Positions 1-12,828 of a stretch of DNA of 64,000 nucleotides are shown here, piece by piece (within the stretch, counting starts at the first letter, position 1; each line of letters opens with the position of its first letter). The notes beneath the pieces are model-generated. The model did no database searches. It saw nothing but the letters and a program-made list of their open reading frames with translations, and was not told where the DNA came from. A program made the position numbers and the translations under genes. The DNA comes from Takashimella koratensis (Eukaryota > Basidiomycota > Tremellomycetes > Trichosporonales > Tetragoniomycetaceae), in the NCBI GenBank assembly GCA_003116875.1, contig BCKT01000013.1, positions 186,001 to 250,000 of the forward strand, in the 5' to 3' direction.

Positions 1-2151
1 CGGAGGTGCTGCCCAGTTCAAGATTCCTGGTCGAACCTTTCCTGTCGAGACTTTCCACAGCAAGTCACCATGTGAGGACTACGTCGATAGCGCGATCAAG
101 CAGGTCCTCACGATCCACTTGTCAAACCCCGCGGGCGATATTCTCGTCTTCATGACTGGTCAAGAAGATATCGAGGCCACATGTGCTGTGGTCGAAGGTG
201 AGCGACAACAAGAACACTGTGGAATTGAAGCTCATCAATTCTCTCTAAACCATCAGAGCGACTAAGTCAAGTGGACGACGCACCACCGCTTGCCGTGTTG
301 CCGATCTACTCGCAAATGCCAGCCGATCTACAGGCGAAGATCTTCCAGCCTACCCCTGACGGACGACGAAAAGTTGTCGTAGCTACCAACATTGCTGAGA
401 CATCTCTCACTGGTGAGTTCTCGCGAGTGGTTGAAAGAATTCACACAGGCTGATGGAATGTTTAGTCGATGGTATCCTCTACGTCGTCGATTCGGGCTAC
501 TCGAAGCTCAAGATCTATAACCCGAAAGTCGGTATGGACGCTTTGCAGATTACTCCGATCAGTCAGGCAAACGCTGGTCAGCGAACGGGTCGAGCTGGGC
601 GAACAGGACCAGGGTGAGTTTCCGCGCCTTGCAGCCGAAGAGCCGACTCTTAACATCATCTACAGATATTGTTTCCGGCTGTACACTGAGCTTGCGTTTT
701 TGAACGAGCTATTCCCGAACAACATCCCAGAGATCCAACGTACCAACTTGGCCAACACTGTCTTGCTGCTCAAATCATTGGGCGTAAAGAACCTCCTCGA
801 GTTCGACTTCATGGACCCACCTCCTCAGGCAAGTCTTTCAAGACCGAAGACCGTGAGAACGACTGCGGTTGTGCTGACCAAACATCTTCCACAGGAAAAC
901 ATCCTCAACTCGATGTACCAGCTCTGGGTCCTTGGTGCTCTCGACAACATTGGCGACTTGACACCTGATGGTCGCAAGATGTCCGACTTCCCCATGGAGC
1001 CGTCGCTCGCGAAGATGCTCATCGTCGCAACCGAGTACAAGTGCTCTTCCGAGATGCTCACGATCGTCTCCATGCTTTCCGTCCCGTCCGTGTTCTACCG
1101 ACCCCCTCAACGCGCTGAGGAAAGTGACGCCGCGCGTGAAAAGTTCTTCGTCCCCGAATCTGACCACCTCACGCTCTTGCACGTGTACACGCAATGGAAG
1201 AACAACGGGTACAATGACCAATGGTCAATGAAGCATTTCTTGCATCCCAAGCTGCTGAGAAAAGCGAGGGAGGTGCGAGGGCAGTTGGAGGATATCATGA
1301 AGCAGCAGAAGATGGAGGTGCTTTCGTGTGGGATGGACTGGGATATCGTTAGGAAGTGTATCACTGCCGGGTACTTCCACCAAGCGGCGAGGGTCAAGGG
1401 TATCGGAGAGTACATGAACGTCAGGACTGGAGTGAGTGCTTCTGCCTCCACCCTGAAAGACGTATAAGCAGCTCGCTGATATACCCAAACAGTTGCCATG
1501 TGTTTTGCATCCCACCAGCGCTTTGTACGGTCTTGGTTGTGAGTTGAATGAGATGGACCAAGGCGAACGCAGCTGATCCTGGATTGACAGACATGCCTGA
1601 CTATGTCGTTTATCACGAGCGTGAGTAGAGTCGCCCGAGACTAAGTGGTCCAAACATCGTATGGAGATATCTTACTGACACCACATCCAGTTGTCCTTAC
1701 ATCAAAGCGTGAGTCTAGCTCGCCGATGACGATCTGAAAACACACTCAATGCTGACATTCAATTAGAATACATGATGTGCGTCACTTCGGTCGACCCATA
1801 CTGGCTTGCCGAGCTAGGTGGCGTCTTCTTCTCCATCCGCGAGCGAAACTTCGATGCCCTTGCCAGAGCCAAAGCAAATCGCGATTTCAGCAAGAAAACG
1901 GAACTTGAAGCAGAGATGGCTAGGCAGCGTGACGAGTGAGTTGAGCGGCACGGTGTGAATTCTTTTCTCGCTAACCAACGACACGCGAATGTAGGCTTGA
2001 GCGGGAAAAGGCCAAAGAGATGGCTCAAGTGGCCGTGGCAAGGACGCCCAAGATCGGAGGAATGGGTGTCGCCGCGACGCCAAGGCGGGCGGGCATCGGT
2101 GCGGGAGCGAGGACGTCGGCGACCCCACGGCGCCGGGCTGGTGGTATCTGA
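1..2151 (+). CDS. PRP16: Pre-mRNA splicing DEAH-box ATPase Prp16 (5' end missing)
   Basis: Prp16 remodels the spliceosome after the first catalytic step, in the nucleus. The window opens inside the gene, so the N-terminus and the ATP-binding/DEAH domain are missing. What is seen: helicase motif V ([11 protein letters not shown]), motif VI ([12 protein letters not shown]), then the winged-helix/ratchet region ([24 protein letters not shown]) and the OB-fold region (PDYVVYHEL). [10 protein letters not shown] separates Prp16/DHX38 from Prp22 and Prp43. The C-terminus is a basic tail ending in repeated TPRR. Introns are short and regular (for example 198-256), and one falls inside motif V after the Thr. 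The stop TGA is at 2149-2151. I am sure of the DEAH helicase assignment and nearly sure of the Prp16 subfamily. Confidence 0.93.
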
Positions 2152-2465
2152 GCCAAGCTACTGTGGCCTGACCACCATAAATAGCTGGTCGTTGAAGAAC
2201 TATTTAGAGACTTGTGCCACTCTTTCCACGTATGTATGCAACGCGTATACCTCGTACTATTCTCTGCAGTGCTCCATTAGACAGGCCTGTCTGGAGTTTG
2301 ACCAGTGAGCTTTGATGGCATGAACCTTATTCTAAACGGAGGCAACTTCATTGCGATACATACGTACATAGCTATGTAGAATCACGCCGCTCTTCCTTCT
2401 AATCTTTTCTCAGCTTGGCCACTCATTCGTCTTCGTCTCCATCTCTGACTACAATACGTATCACC
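2152..2465. other. Intergenic, PRP16 3' end to F-box-like gene
   Basis: AT-richer than the genes. It should hold the PRP16 3' UTR and the promoter and leader of the downstream gene. I see no other feature. Confidence 0.6.
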
Positions 2466-3926
2466 ATGACCACCGATCCCCGCACTACCGACCGCGTTCG
2501 CAATCTCCCATTGCCATGGTCCACGATGACAGCCTACCCCACCTGCTCTTTCCGCCCTTCCGAGGTACCTCGCGACTGGCACGCTCGCCGATCCGTGTCT
2601 ACGGCCAGTATTCTAGGAGTCCAGGGCGGTCATCGAGTTTTGTCTTCCCTTCAGAATCGAACAATCATCTTCCAAGATCTACTCCCGACCATCCTGTCCA
2701 ACTTGTCACGAGTTGACCTCATGACCTGTTCACTGGTCTCTCCGTCCTGGAGAAAGATCGTCAAGCCTTTGCTTGACTACAGACACATCGTCGTCGGCGA
2801 ACGAGGGGATGGGTACCAAAGTGGTCCATGGGCACGCATTCAAGGGTCACCGAAACGGAGGTGCGTCCAACTGGAATCTCTTCAAGATCAACAAGTCCGC
2901 TTCATCACAATGTACCCTCATTGGTCTTGTCCGGCCCAAAGGTTAGTCGGGGAGGTATCCCAGTTGTAACTCTGCTAATCAGTCTAGGAGTCTCAGGACC
3001 TCAAAAAACGCTGTATCGACCCCACACGCCGACGCATCTCAGTCCCCGCCAGAGACCGTCGTGGAAACTTTAAATCAGCTCAACAAACGGGTTCAAACTC
3101 TCACCCTGCACACCAGTTCAGTTAAACGCCCCCCCAACTGTACTGCTCCGCACCCTATTCCTGCTTACCACCGCGGGTGTCCTCTGCTATCCTGCCTTTC
3201 GCCTGACCGGCTCGTTCTTTGGCCGCCGCTTACATCGACCTCGACATGGGGTGGTTCAACAGATCCGAGGCCTTGGCGAAAACCAAAATCGGGGTGTCGG
3301 TTCAGCGTGTGACGTACATCGTGCAAGAGTTTGTCAAGGCATGGCAAGACTCTTTTCGATATTCGCTTTGTCAATTACAGCGAAACATCAAGGTTGAAAT
3401 TGTGCTTCTCCCAACAGCCTTTTTGGATCACGTTTACATGAGCGAAAGGTACAACAGTTATGAACCGGGTGTCTTCCACCACCTCGCGTCGTTTTGCACC
3501 TTCGCTACCGCTCGCACCCACCACAAGGATCCTCCACCCATTTCCGTCCACTTTTTGTACCCTTTCACACCCGATGAGCTGCAACAGATCGAGTTCAAGC
3601 TGCACTACGAAGTGGTGAAGAGGCTGTGGGACTACACCAGGGGAATGTGGGTACGCTCGGGACGAGAAACCGAACAGCTCGATACCGAATCCGAGCTGTT
3701 ATCGACCATCGATTGTCCAGAACGAAAGGAATGGATTGCCAAGTTGAAGCCATTGGCGCGGAAGATTAAAGTGATAGGACTAATCGAATTCCTCCAAGAA
3801 GATTGGACCGATGTCTTCGACGATCCCCAAATGGACTATCTAGGACGTGCGAAGGAAAGAGAAGACGAAAACACCATGACCAAATTCAAAGACAGAAAAG
3901 GAGTTTGGCCTGTGTATTACGAGTGA
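2466..3926 (+). pseudogene. F-box-like protein gene with two apparent frameshifts
   Basis: Exon 1 (2466-2941) encodes an F-box-like segment (DLLPTILSNLSRVDLMTCSL) followed by LLDYRHIVVGE. The minus-strand gene at 35.5-36.9 kb has the matching segment LLYRHIVIG. Exon 2 starts at 2988 after an intron with GTTAGT and CTAATC. Frame 1 is open up to a run of seven C (3129-3135). After it, frame 2 gives the better protein. From about 3219 frame 3 is open to the stop at 3926 and contains GWFN, which aligns with GWFN in the paralogue. Each change equals one extra base. F-box proteins usually recruit substrates to SCF ubiquitin ligases; no substrate can be inferred here. Either this is a decaying gene or the assembly has indels; an unrecognised intron is less likely. 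Confidence 0.6.
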
Positions 3927-4140
3927 ACTGATAATCTGCAAACGTCAACATTGACAACATTGAGGCTATCGACGCATGAGACCGGAACCCCATTGTGAAA
4001 ACGACGAAACGACGACTCCATGGAACGCGCCGAACCGACACGTTTGTAGTCAGGCTCGATGACAAATGACATTTCATTGTAGATGCATTTACATGACTTT
4101 CTCATATGCTCGAAAACACGGTTCGCAAGATACACATTTT

Positions 4141-7100
4141 CTACCCTGAAATCACCGAATCGTCGTCTGCAAACGGCGCATATTCATAGTCCATCCTGCG
4201 ATCAGTCATAGTCAGCGTTGGTGAAAGCAGTGACGATCGCGGAAATCTGGATGCGCGCCGACAACTCACGGTCTCCTCATCTGGCTAGTGACCCAGTCCT
4301 CGTCCGTATCCTCAAGCGAGTAACCTGGCCCGCCAAAGTAGCTGAGCAGCACGGGCAAGAGGACGAGACCGTGCAATGCACCCGAGAGGATGAGGCTGAG
4401 CCACATGCGGAAGTAGTATGTCTCAAGGAGCTTGGACCGGGTGAGCGCGAGGACAGAGATACCGATGAGCTTGGTCAATGTGATTCCCGAGAAGACCTGG
4501 GTAGGTTTAGAGAGGGTAAGGGTCGGCAAGATCAGCCACAATCAGGTATTTGCAATCAATGCAACCCAAACGTACCGAGGGTCCAACATCGACCAAGGCA
4601 GTCAACGCCCTCTCGTCCCTCTCTTTGCTCCCTTCAGCCTTGTCGTAAGCCAACCCGGTACCGGCGCCCATGAATGCCCTAGCCAGGTGAGAGCAGAATT
4701 CGACTGCGATACCTAGTGAAATGACCAAATTGACGAGACTGATCGCGTTGAGCGAAACACCCCAGAATCCCATAGTCCCCATAACGCCCAGCACAGCCAG
4801 CCCACAACAGACAGTGACGACCGCGCCTGTACGCCACGATCCAAGCAAGGTCGCTGTGATCATGAGGACAGCGAAGAGCGCCAGCGAGAGGACCTGGAAC
4901 GCCATGGACGAAATGTACTCGTACTGGTCGAAGAAGACGTAGAAGACACTGTAAGGGAAGACGGTAACTCCCGTGCGCTGAGTGATATCGTTACTGATTC
5001 GGCGAGCGGCAGAGAGCGCATTGATAAAATCGGCTTGGGAACGGAGGGGCGTGTGGAACGTGCGGAAATGAGAGGTCTTGACCGTCGAGTTGTCGGAAGA
5101 TTTCTCAACGGCGGTAGAGTAGCCCTGAAGACCACCGAGCGGGCAGTCCTCGTTCGCAGGCGACTCGAGCCAGTGGTCGAGGTATCGCATGAAGTCGGTG
5201 CCCTCCGGTAGCCCATTCATCGTGGTGTCCCAATCGGCGCCCTCGAAGCAAGGTCGACACAGCCTCTCCGAATCTCTCCAGGAACAGAACACGCTCGGGT
5301 CGGCTTTTCGGACACGGCAGCAGCTCTCAAACGTTGGGTTCGTCCATTGGAGGAAATCGTCGATCCACACCGCGGGCGGGTTGGCGAGGAACGAGCTCTC
5401 GGGTCGCTTACGTTCCGCTTCGAGCGAGTTTGCAATCGATAGTTCCATGCAAGTTGTGAATCGCCCACAGAGCTGCTGCTGCCCATGTCGAGAAGGCAAG
5501 TCGGACTGCTCCGCGACAAAGTACACAGGAGGGCCGACGTCGAGGTATCTGTCGAGGTCATTGAAGTAAGGAACGAGGTACGAGTCGGACGGCAGGGCAA
5601 GACGCTGGTCTAGACCGAGTGAGATGTGCTGGATCCCGATGACTGAAACGAGAGCGAGCGCACCGAAGGCGGCAATGACGAGCTGTTTGACTTCCTTCTG
5701 GAGGAGTATGGGAGCGTAGACTCGTCGCATGAAGCGGGAGATGACACCGACATGAGTTCCAGCTGGCGTGTCGTCGTAGAGCCCGATAGGCGGGCGCAGC
5801 CTCACACAAGGGAAGCAGTCCACTCGCATCGCCTGTAAAGTGTCAACTGATGATCGCCCAAGAGCTGTTCGTCACACCACTCACCTCGGCACGACGCAGG
5901 TCAACAGCCATGGCGCTGACAAAAATGGTCACCTGCATGAGAGCGCCCAGCAGTACACTCCCTGCCGCGTAGATAGCAAAATTCCTGACCGCTGGCATCG
6001 GAACGAGCGCTCCCAATGCAAATGCCATGACCTCGGTTGTTGAGCTAAGCAGAATCGACGGACCCATTCTCGCGACCGCCCTTGCCACTCTCTCTTCGGG
6101 TGAGAGGCTCGACCCGATTCGCTGATCCTCGCTGACTGCGTCGTCATCGTTCAGCTGACCCTCCGCTTGGGCCGGAGTGGACCCGTCTTCTGGTGGCATA
6201 GTCGTGGCGTGCAGTGAGTTTTGCCTGTCAAGCTCGTGCACAAGGATGAAGACATTGTCGACGCCGACAGCGAGGACAAGGAACGGAATGACCTCGGCGA
6301 TGATGAGTGTGACACGCACGCCGAGGAGCGAAAACAGACCGACAGAGGACGACACGGCGATGAGGACAATGACGATACCGAAGAGTCCTAGCGAAAATTT
6401 GGAGTTGACAGAGAGGAGCGTAGGGATGGTTGCGAGAAGGGACGGCTCGTCGATCGGCGTATCTGGCTGGGTCTTGATGATACCGATGTTGTGGGCGAGT
6501 TGATGCGTAGCTCGGAAAACCTTGGCGCCAAGGAGGGAGAGAACGTGTGGAGGGAGGCCACCACCGAGGGTGAGAGAGATGTAGAGAAACATGACGAGGT
6601 AAGACAAAACGACGATCTTGACATCGGTGTTGGTGCTCTTGTTGAGCTCCTCCTCTAAGCTGACGCCGGTGTTGAACGAGATGCGCAGACCCTCGCGTTT
6701 CAATCCTGACAGGTAAGATCGGAGGGTACGTTCCCATTCCTCTGCCGGTGAGACCCGGTCGTCGTTGTAGTTGTTCACGACGTAGGTGATTACAAGTGCC
6801 TTGGCGTCGAGCCATTGGGACTCTCCGCCTACCGAGGGTACGGCGCCGAGCACCAGTTTAGGGTCAATAGGCTGTCCAAACTCGGGTAGACACTCGCCTG
6901 GCCGACCCGCACATCCTGTCAACCGATCCTCCCAGCCGTCCGGACCCCACTCTGTCATATCGTCGCCCAGCCATGCAGAGACCGACTGCACAACACACGC
7001 CGATCCCTGTCCCGAGGGCGCGAAGCAGACGTGAGAGAGGATATAGCCGTTCTCCGATTCAAGCTCGTCAATCTCTTTCTCGACCTTCAACCACCAGTCC

Positions 7101-8497
7101 AAGGTGTCGTAGCTGAGTACCGACGGGGTAGTAGTGTCGTGCTTGCCTGACCGTGGTTCGGCGGTGATGAAGATCTGCTCTGATCGATAGAAGGGTCCAA
7201 AGTTGTCGTCAAAGTAGTGTTTTTGCGACGCAGATTCGGAGCCAGGGGACACCCAGAGCCGAACTGGATCCGTCTCGACAGCGAAAAAGCCCCAGCCAAT
7301 GTTGAGCGCCGCGATGACAACCGCCGCGAGCGCAAACGTTTCCATCGGACGAGATGCACAAGTAAGACCAAGGCGATAGAAGAATCTTCGGAGCGCAGCG
7401 TTGACCTTGTTTTGTTTCGGCTGCAAGTGCTCCATAGGATCGAGAAGGTTCGCTCCACGGCCCAACCTGAAATGAATCGACCCGCTCGGTCCAGATTCCG
7501 AGTCTTCGCCTCCTCGACCGACCAGACCATCGATACCGTTCGTCGTGGGAGAAAGAGGTGGGTCGAGAAGCGCGACTCGCTCGTATCGCCGTTGCCTGTG
7601 CTTGACCGCCTGCTTCCATGTGTAGAACAACAGCCCGCACAAGATGGCGACCGAGTAGATGATTAGTAGGCTGAAAGTGAGGCACGAGACTGCGCCGACG
7701 CGACAATGCTGCGCTGTTGGTGGCGAAACATATGGAAGGGTTGGGCAGACGGTCGGGCAATCGACGCAGGAACACCGAGCGTTGAGGTTGGACGCGTCTG
7801 AGCAATCGAGCGGGGCTCGAGTGTACTGCGAGTCGTCGTTTTGTGGGAAATCAATCTGGAAAGGTGATCCCAGTCCCGGCCGCTCGTCCCCCATGTATTT
7901 GAGAAACGAGCTCGCATTCTTGGCACCTCCGCCGATCAAGTCCATAGCGAACCCGTTGGTCGCGCCGAATTGTACGCTCTTGCACGAGTCGAAAAACCCT
8001 TGCTTGAATGTCTCGCTGACCTCGTAGCCGACCGATTTGACCGCAGTCTGCCCGCTGGTTGTCTGCTGTGTCGACGTCACCGAGAGGAAGAGGGATTGAT
8101 CGGGTGAACATGTGAAGTCGCAGTAGAAGGATCGAAAGTTGTTGATGCATGCCGGGCAGGCTGCGATAAGTGGTGCGGCCTGTTGCAAGCGATCGCTGAG
8201 GGTCGAGACTTGGTCGGTCGTGCAGCAGACGAGGGAAGGCAGGGTGTAAGATGGGCCACAGACAGAGGAAAGGAGAGAGAGTAGCTCGTCGTCGGGCTAT
8301 GTAAGATGAGCCTACGTCCTACGAGGGCAAAGGAGTGGATGAGTTGGACTGACCTCGGTAGCATTCCCGTCGTCTGGACATGGCAGCTCTGCTCCAAACA
8401 TGGACGCGCGCCCACAGCTTCCTCGCATCGCGCAGACTCCTGGACCGCGCCGTGGCGTGTCATCTCGCCTGTGGACGACTGATGCCGAGGACGACAT
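4141..8497 (-). CDS. NPC1: Niemann-Pick C1 type sterol transporter
   Basis: NPC1/Ncr1 exports sterol from the lysosome or vacuole lumen into its limiting membrane. Five exons (8354-8497, 5885-8296, 4576-5832, 4270-4496, 4141-4195) keep frame and give about 1,364 residues, normal for the family. The Cys-rich N-terminal domain starts with [11 protein letters not shown] and continues with [22 protein letters not shown]. The sterol-sensing domain holds [20 protein letters not shown] and [12 protein letters not shown]. The RND-type C-terminal membrane block follows ([18 protein letters not shown]). The last exon adds a short acidic cytosolic tail ([15 protein letters not shown]). If the last intron were retained the protein would end at RRP. 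The chosen ATG at 8497 gives no clear signal peptide, although NPC1 proteins have one. The frame is open to an ATG at 8629 and an upstream exon is possible. Confidence 0.93.
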
Positions 8498-8835
8498 GGA
8501 ACTGGGGGGGTTAGGTGACTGTGGTGGTGGTGAATGAATGGGCGATGGGGAAGAGGGAGGGGATGGGTTTAAAGGGGCAAGACATGGATGGGTTCGGGTC
8601 ATTGAGTCATTGCAAGGGTGCTGTGTCACGTGACTGCATGTCTTGCTAATATTGATGCGCTCATCGGCTCACTCCGGTTTCCCTTGATGATTTGCTGCTG
8701 ATTTGCCACCCAACCATAGGGCATTGCAGGACAGATCTCGATACGCACTCTAGCACTGCCTGCTCGCCGCCTTCTTAACCCTCAATTCATCACTTGGTCT
8801 CTTGCCCCATCCACCACTATCCCCAGTTCACCACC
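8498..8835. promoter_or_regulatory. Shared divergent promoter, NPC1 / small membrane protein
   Basis: This 338 bp gap lies between two divergent starts. It contains a TCACGTGA palindrome and, towards the plus-strand gene, a pyrimidine-rich leader with CACCATG at the start codon. Confidence 0.55.
8626..8633. promoter_or_regulatory. TCACGTGA palindrome (E-box/CDE-like)
   Basis: An exact 8-base palindrome with a CACGTG core, the type of site bound by bHLH factors such as Cbf1. It is about 130 bp upstream of the NPC1 start. It is one of five exact copies in the window, all outside coding sequence. Confidence 0.5.
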
Positions 8836-9572
8836 ATGCTCTAGTAAGTCGCTGCCATCACGCCTACCGTGTTCCCACGCAGCAGCTCCTCCACCCAATG
8901 CTCACGCTGATCGCACCAGCCTTTTCGCAGGTATCATCGTCCTCATCTTCATCTTCTTCCTCTGGATCTGTACGTCTTGGCACCGCGCTTTCCTCGTTTC
9001 CTCACCATGTACCAATCTAGTGCCCCACACTAATGCTCTATCTTAGACCGAGTGGCTCAAAACAAGGCCCAGAACCGCAAGCTACGTCGCGCATCCGCCA
9101 ACGGAAGTCTCCCCGTCCCCGTCACGCAGCAAGTGGGGAGCCCACGCCCAACCCTTCGAGGGATAGCGCAGAGCGTGGCTGACCGCGTGCTGCCGATGGT
9201 TCACGATGATGAGGAGTATGTCCCCTTTCACCGTCGCGGATCGGTGATGGATGAGACTCCGCGGGTGTCGAGACACGAGGAGCGGGACCCCGATCTACCT
9301 ACTTATAGTATGTTCTTCGTCTCAGCCGTTTGTGGGAACGAAATGGCAAAGGATCTTTCACTTTGCTGACACTCCTTTCTCACTCGTCTTTCCTTCGCGC
9401 AGGCGAGAACACTCCAAGCACCGACAGGACGGTTCTGGTCTCTCCGCCCGCACCCGCACACACTAGAGACCGCGATCGAGCCCCGCCCCCTGCGATCGAC
9501 TACTACCATCCCACATCTGCGGTACCGTCTGAGCCGCCAAAATACTCCTTTGTTACCGGGAGTGTCGCTTGA
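8836..9572 (+). CDS. Small single-pass membrane protein of unknown function
   Basis: Four exons (8836-8843, 8920-8969, 9047-9307, 9403-9572) give 162 residues. The first exon holds only eight coding bases. Splicing to the AG at 8918-8919, not the nearer AG at 8939-8940, avoids a stop and gives the N-terminus MLYLFAGIIVLIFIFFLWI, a clear signal-anchor helix. A basic stretch follows (KAQNRKLRRAS), so the rest should be cytosolic. The remainder is Pro/Ser-rich and acidic in places (DDEEYVPFHRRGS), ending in PPKYSFVTGSVA; PPKY resembles a PPxY WW-domain ligand. I do not recognise a family. The gene is divergent from NPC1. Confidence 0.75.
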
Positions 9573-10378
9573 TGGCGTCAGTGTCCGCTCCCCCCTGTCA
9601 TCATCGCCCAAGCACAAGTAATCATCCTTTTCCGACCTCCTTGGGGCAGGAATTTCAATCCATCATAACCTGTATCCAAATATAGATGCGCAGGCGTGAC
9701 CGACGAGACGTCAACAACGAAGCGAACGTGTCCTGTGAGATGGAAGTCGATATTGTAGCCTAGGTGTAGCCCGTATAATGTTCTGTATGTACCCCGTTCC
9801 GTGTCTCTGGCTCCGATCCGTGTTGGCCGGGGACGATGGCCGATTAAGAGTTTGGCGATTTTAGCGAGAGCCAAGCATTCGGCGACTCGTCCAATTCAAG
9901 TTTTTCCACCTCGGCCGTACGATTTCATTCTTCCACCACCGACCCACCCACTCATCTCTTGCCGACTCGGCAGCTCTTGTGCATATAAAAGGCTCACGAT
10001 ACCCTCGGAAGGCTTGGTCGACAGCGTCGCTCTTCCGTGCGTCTCGGTCCGCTGATTTCCTCCCTTTCTATCGAGTCCTACCTCCTTCGACCTACAGGAA
10101 CGCTTATTTCCCATCGGACCCACACATCAGTCAATCCTTTCAACCATCGCGCTGACGTCCTGCGGAAATACCAAGTTACCGACATCCTTGAATCATCTAG
10201 GCCCGTCAGAGGATCTCATCTTCCCCTTTACGAGCGATGCCTGGGAAAGCAGTTCTTGGACCTTTGTGAATCACCCTCCGACTCTGTATAAGACCGTCGA
10301 AACTCGCTCAGCGCGCATCCGATCTTTTCTTGCTTCTCTCCTTTCGTCCATCAACCTATAATCTCCCCAGCATAGTCA
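9573..10378. other. Intergenic with probable TATA promoter of the MFS gene
   Basis: An 806 bp gap between tandem genes. It should hold the 3' UTR of the membrane protein gene and, from about 9.95 kb, a promoter with TATAAAA at 9984 and a pyrimidine-rich leader of about 390 nt running to the ATG at 10379. Short ORFs here are unlike any protein I know. Confidence 0.5.
9984..9990 (+). promoter_or_regulatory. TATA box candidate
   Basis: TATAAAA in a GC-rich setting, about 390 bp upstream of the MFS transporter ATG, which would imply a long 5' leader. Position and match support it, but no initiation data exist here. Confidence 0.4.
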
Positions 10379-12828
10379 ATGGAAGCGCCACGAGCTGGCT
10401 CGATCGAAGGTATCATGACCGATTCACCCCGATTTGAACCCGAGCGAGACGCAGAATTGCAAGAGATTGGTGTCTACGGGTCACCCAAAGGCTTGCCAGC
10501 CCCTATGGAGGATGCAGGAGAGATGAATAATGTCGGCAAACACCGGCGAGGGCCATGGGGACACTCAGTGAGTAGTCGGGGACGGTAACGGTGATTCGAC
10601 GAGTAGTCTCTGACAAGTGACAGTGGCGTGGCTCGACGTGGTACATTACCAGTGTCGTGACGTTGAGCGTGACGATGGACATTTTGACCTATGTGAGTCG
10701 CTCGCCTAACGTTCATGTCCTTCATTCGACATTTCGACTAATATCACCGCCTACAGTCTATCGTCATCCCCGTTCTGCCGTACCGGCTTCAAGCGCTCAA
10801 CTATAGCAACATCTCTGCGCTCACATCCTGGCTGTTGTTCTCGTACAGCGCGGGTATCTTTGTCTGTGAGTCTCTCACCATCATTTCGTATTCTTCGTTA
10901 CATTTTGACCTTGAACACTGACAACCTGACAGTCACTTTTCCCGTCGCGTGGTACTTTCATCGTCATCCCTGGCGTCGGGAGCCCTTGGTCGCTGCGACC
11001 CTCGGCTTGATCGCGGCGCTTGTGTTATTCATGCTCGCGATGCCATATTGGGCAATGGTGCTTGCGCGCGTCATTCAAGGTGCCTGCAGTACTGTCGTGT
11101 GGTCTGGTGAGTCTGCTTCCTCTCGTCTTACTGGGTTAACTGCTGATGGCGCCCACGAATTCAGTTGGTTTCGCATTACTGTGCGAGAATGTGGACCCTA
11201 AGAATGTCGGCCGACAACTAGGCTTTGCGTTCTCTGGTCTCTCGGTCGGGTTGACGATCGTACGTGCTTCTCTCATCACCACGTCGCGGACTGTGGTATC
11301 CCATCGCTGAGAGTGAACACGTATTGACGTACATCTGCAGGCCCCACCGATCGGAGGTGCCCTTTACTCCAAATTGGGATGGCACGCCCCGTTTGTCTTC
11401 TGTATCGGTCTCTGTGCCGCCGATCTCATCGCGCGTCTTCTCGTGCTCGAACGCAAGGACTTTGCGCGTTGGGAAGCGAAACATGGACAACCCGTCGCCC
11501 TGACGATGGTGCCTGCCGACGACGCCCAATCCCCCATCACACCTATCGACAAGGGGCGCAACGTCCCTGCGGGCACCCAGAAGCCTTCTGTCTTGGCGTT
11601 GCGTTCGGAGGACGCTGAAGCTCCGGCAACACCGACATCGATTCCCACCCCGAATTCGGCAACGGGCTTGATGCACGGGACCACGGTTGAACGTTCCAAG
11701 GATGATGAATTATCACCCGTCGGAGTTCTGATCACTCTTGCCAAAGTCCCACGAGGCACCGTGGCTTTCATGCTTGTTTTTGTCTTCGGTCTCATCATGG
11801 GTGGTATCGACCCAACGTGAGTGACAATCTCAATCCCGTCGCCAGCCCTCACAAATCTTCCACTGACACCTTTCGTCCCAGGTTCACACTGCATGTCGAG
11901 GACGTCTGGCACAAAGACTCTGACTTTGTCGGTCTGCTCTATCGTACGTAACCCTCTCGGCTTTCACTCACATCCATCCCAAGTGCGTCTCTGACCCCTC
12001 TCCAGTCGCTGCTGCCGCGCCGACCTTCTTCGTTGGTCCTATCGCCGGTGCACTGGCGGACAAGTACGGCGCCGAGACGATCGTCACCCCTGCACTCATA
12101 CTCTCGCTCCCTTGGCTCCCACTCATGCTCATCAACAATCTTCCGATGTTTGCCGTCATGTTTGCCTTTGCCAGTACGTCACGACGTTTCGACTTCCTCA
12201 TTCATGACGTGTTTGAACTGGTCTGCACTGGGTTGCATATCAAGACGAAGACGTTTGCTGATCGTCTCCAACAGACATCTTCATCGGCGTGCTCAACTCG
12301 GCAGCGAGTTTGGAGATGGCTCAAGTGGCACACATGACACCGGGTATCTCAGAGATCCGTAAGTTGCTCTTCCACAGCGGTCATTCTTCCCGATCTCTTA
12401 AGCTGACGAGTCATTCTTCGTAGACGAGTTTGCTGCCCTCAACGTTGCCTTTTGTGAGCCCTTCTTTCCTTCAAGCACTACCACTTTTTCTCTACCATCG
12501 CTGGCTCCCACCTCCAAACTATTGAGTATATCTCTGACTCGCTCCAGCCCTATCGAGCGCGATTGGTGCCGTTGCCGGTGGTCAGATCTACGACCACGTC
12601 TCGAAAGGCTGGGAAGCTGTCGTCTGGTTCTGCTTCGCATGGCTGGTCGTTGCCATCCCGGCGCCCTTGGTCTACACCGGCGCTCGACCGCTGCTGTGGC
12701 GGATGTTCCGGCGGCAACCTAAATCTGGCCGGACCGATGCAGAAGAGAACGAGGGCGCTCAAGGGAACGCAGTTCACGATGTCCAATTGACAGCAACAGG
12801 TCAGCAAGGTCTGGAAGTTGCGGTTTGA
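10379..12828 (+). CDS. MFS transporter, DHA1/vesicular amine transporter-like
   Basis: Eleven exons (10379-10567, 10624-10692, 10757-10865, 10933-11106, 11165-11259, 11341-11816, 11882-11943, 12006-12173, 12275-12358, 12424-12453, 12548-12828) keep frame and encode 578 residues. The order is a hydrophilic N-terminus, six membrane helices, a long cytosolic Ser/Thr/Pro-rich loop (about residues 250-330), six more helices and a polar tail. Family marks include the first-helix stretch VTLSVTMDILTYSIVIPVLP, ARVIQGACSTVVWS in the fourth-helix region and LADKYGAE in the loop after helix 8. The pattern fits the 12-helix drug:H+ antiporter and SLC18 vesicular monoamine group. The substrate cannot be told; amines or drugs are the usual cargo. 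One exon is only 30 nt. Confidence 0.88.
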
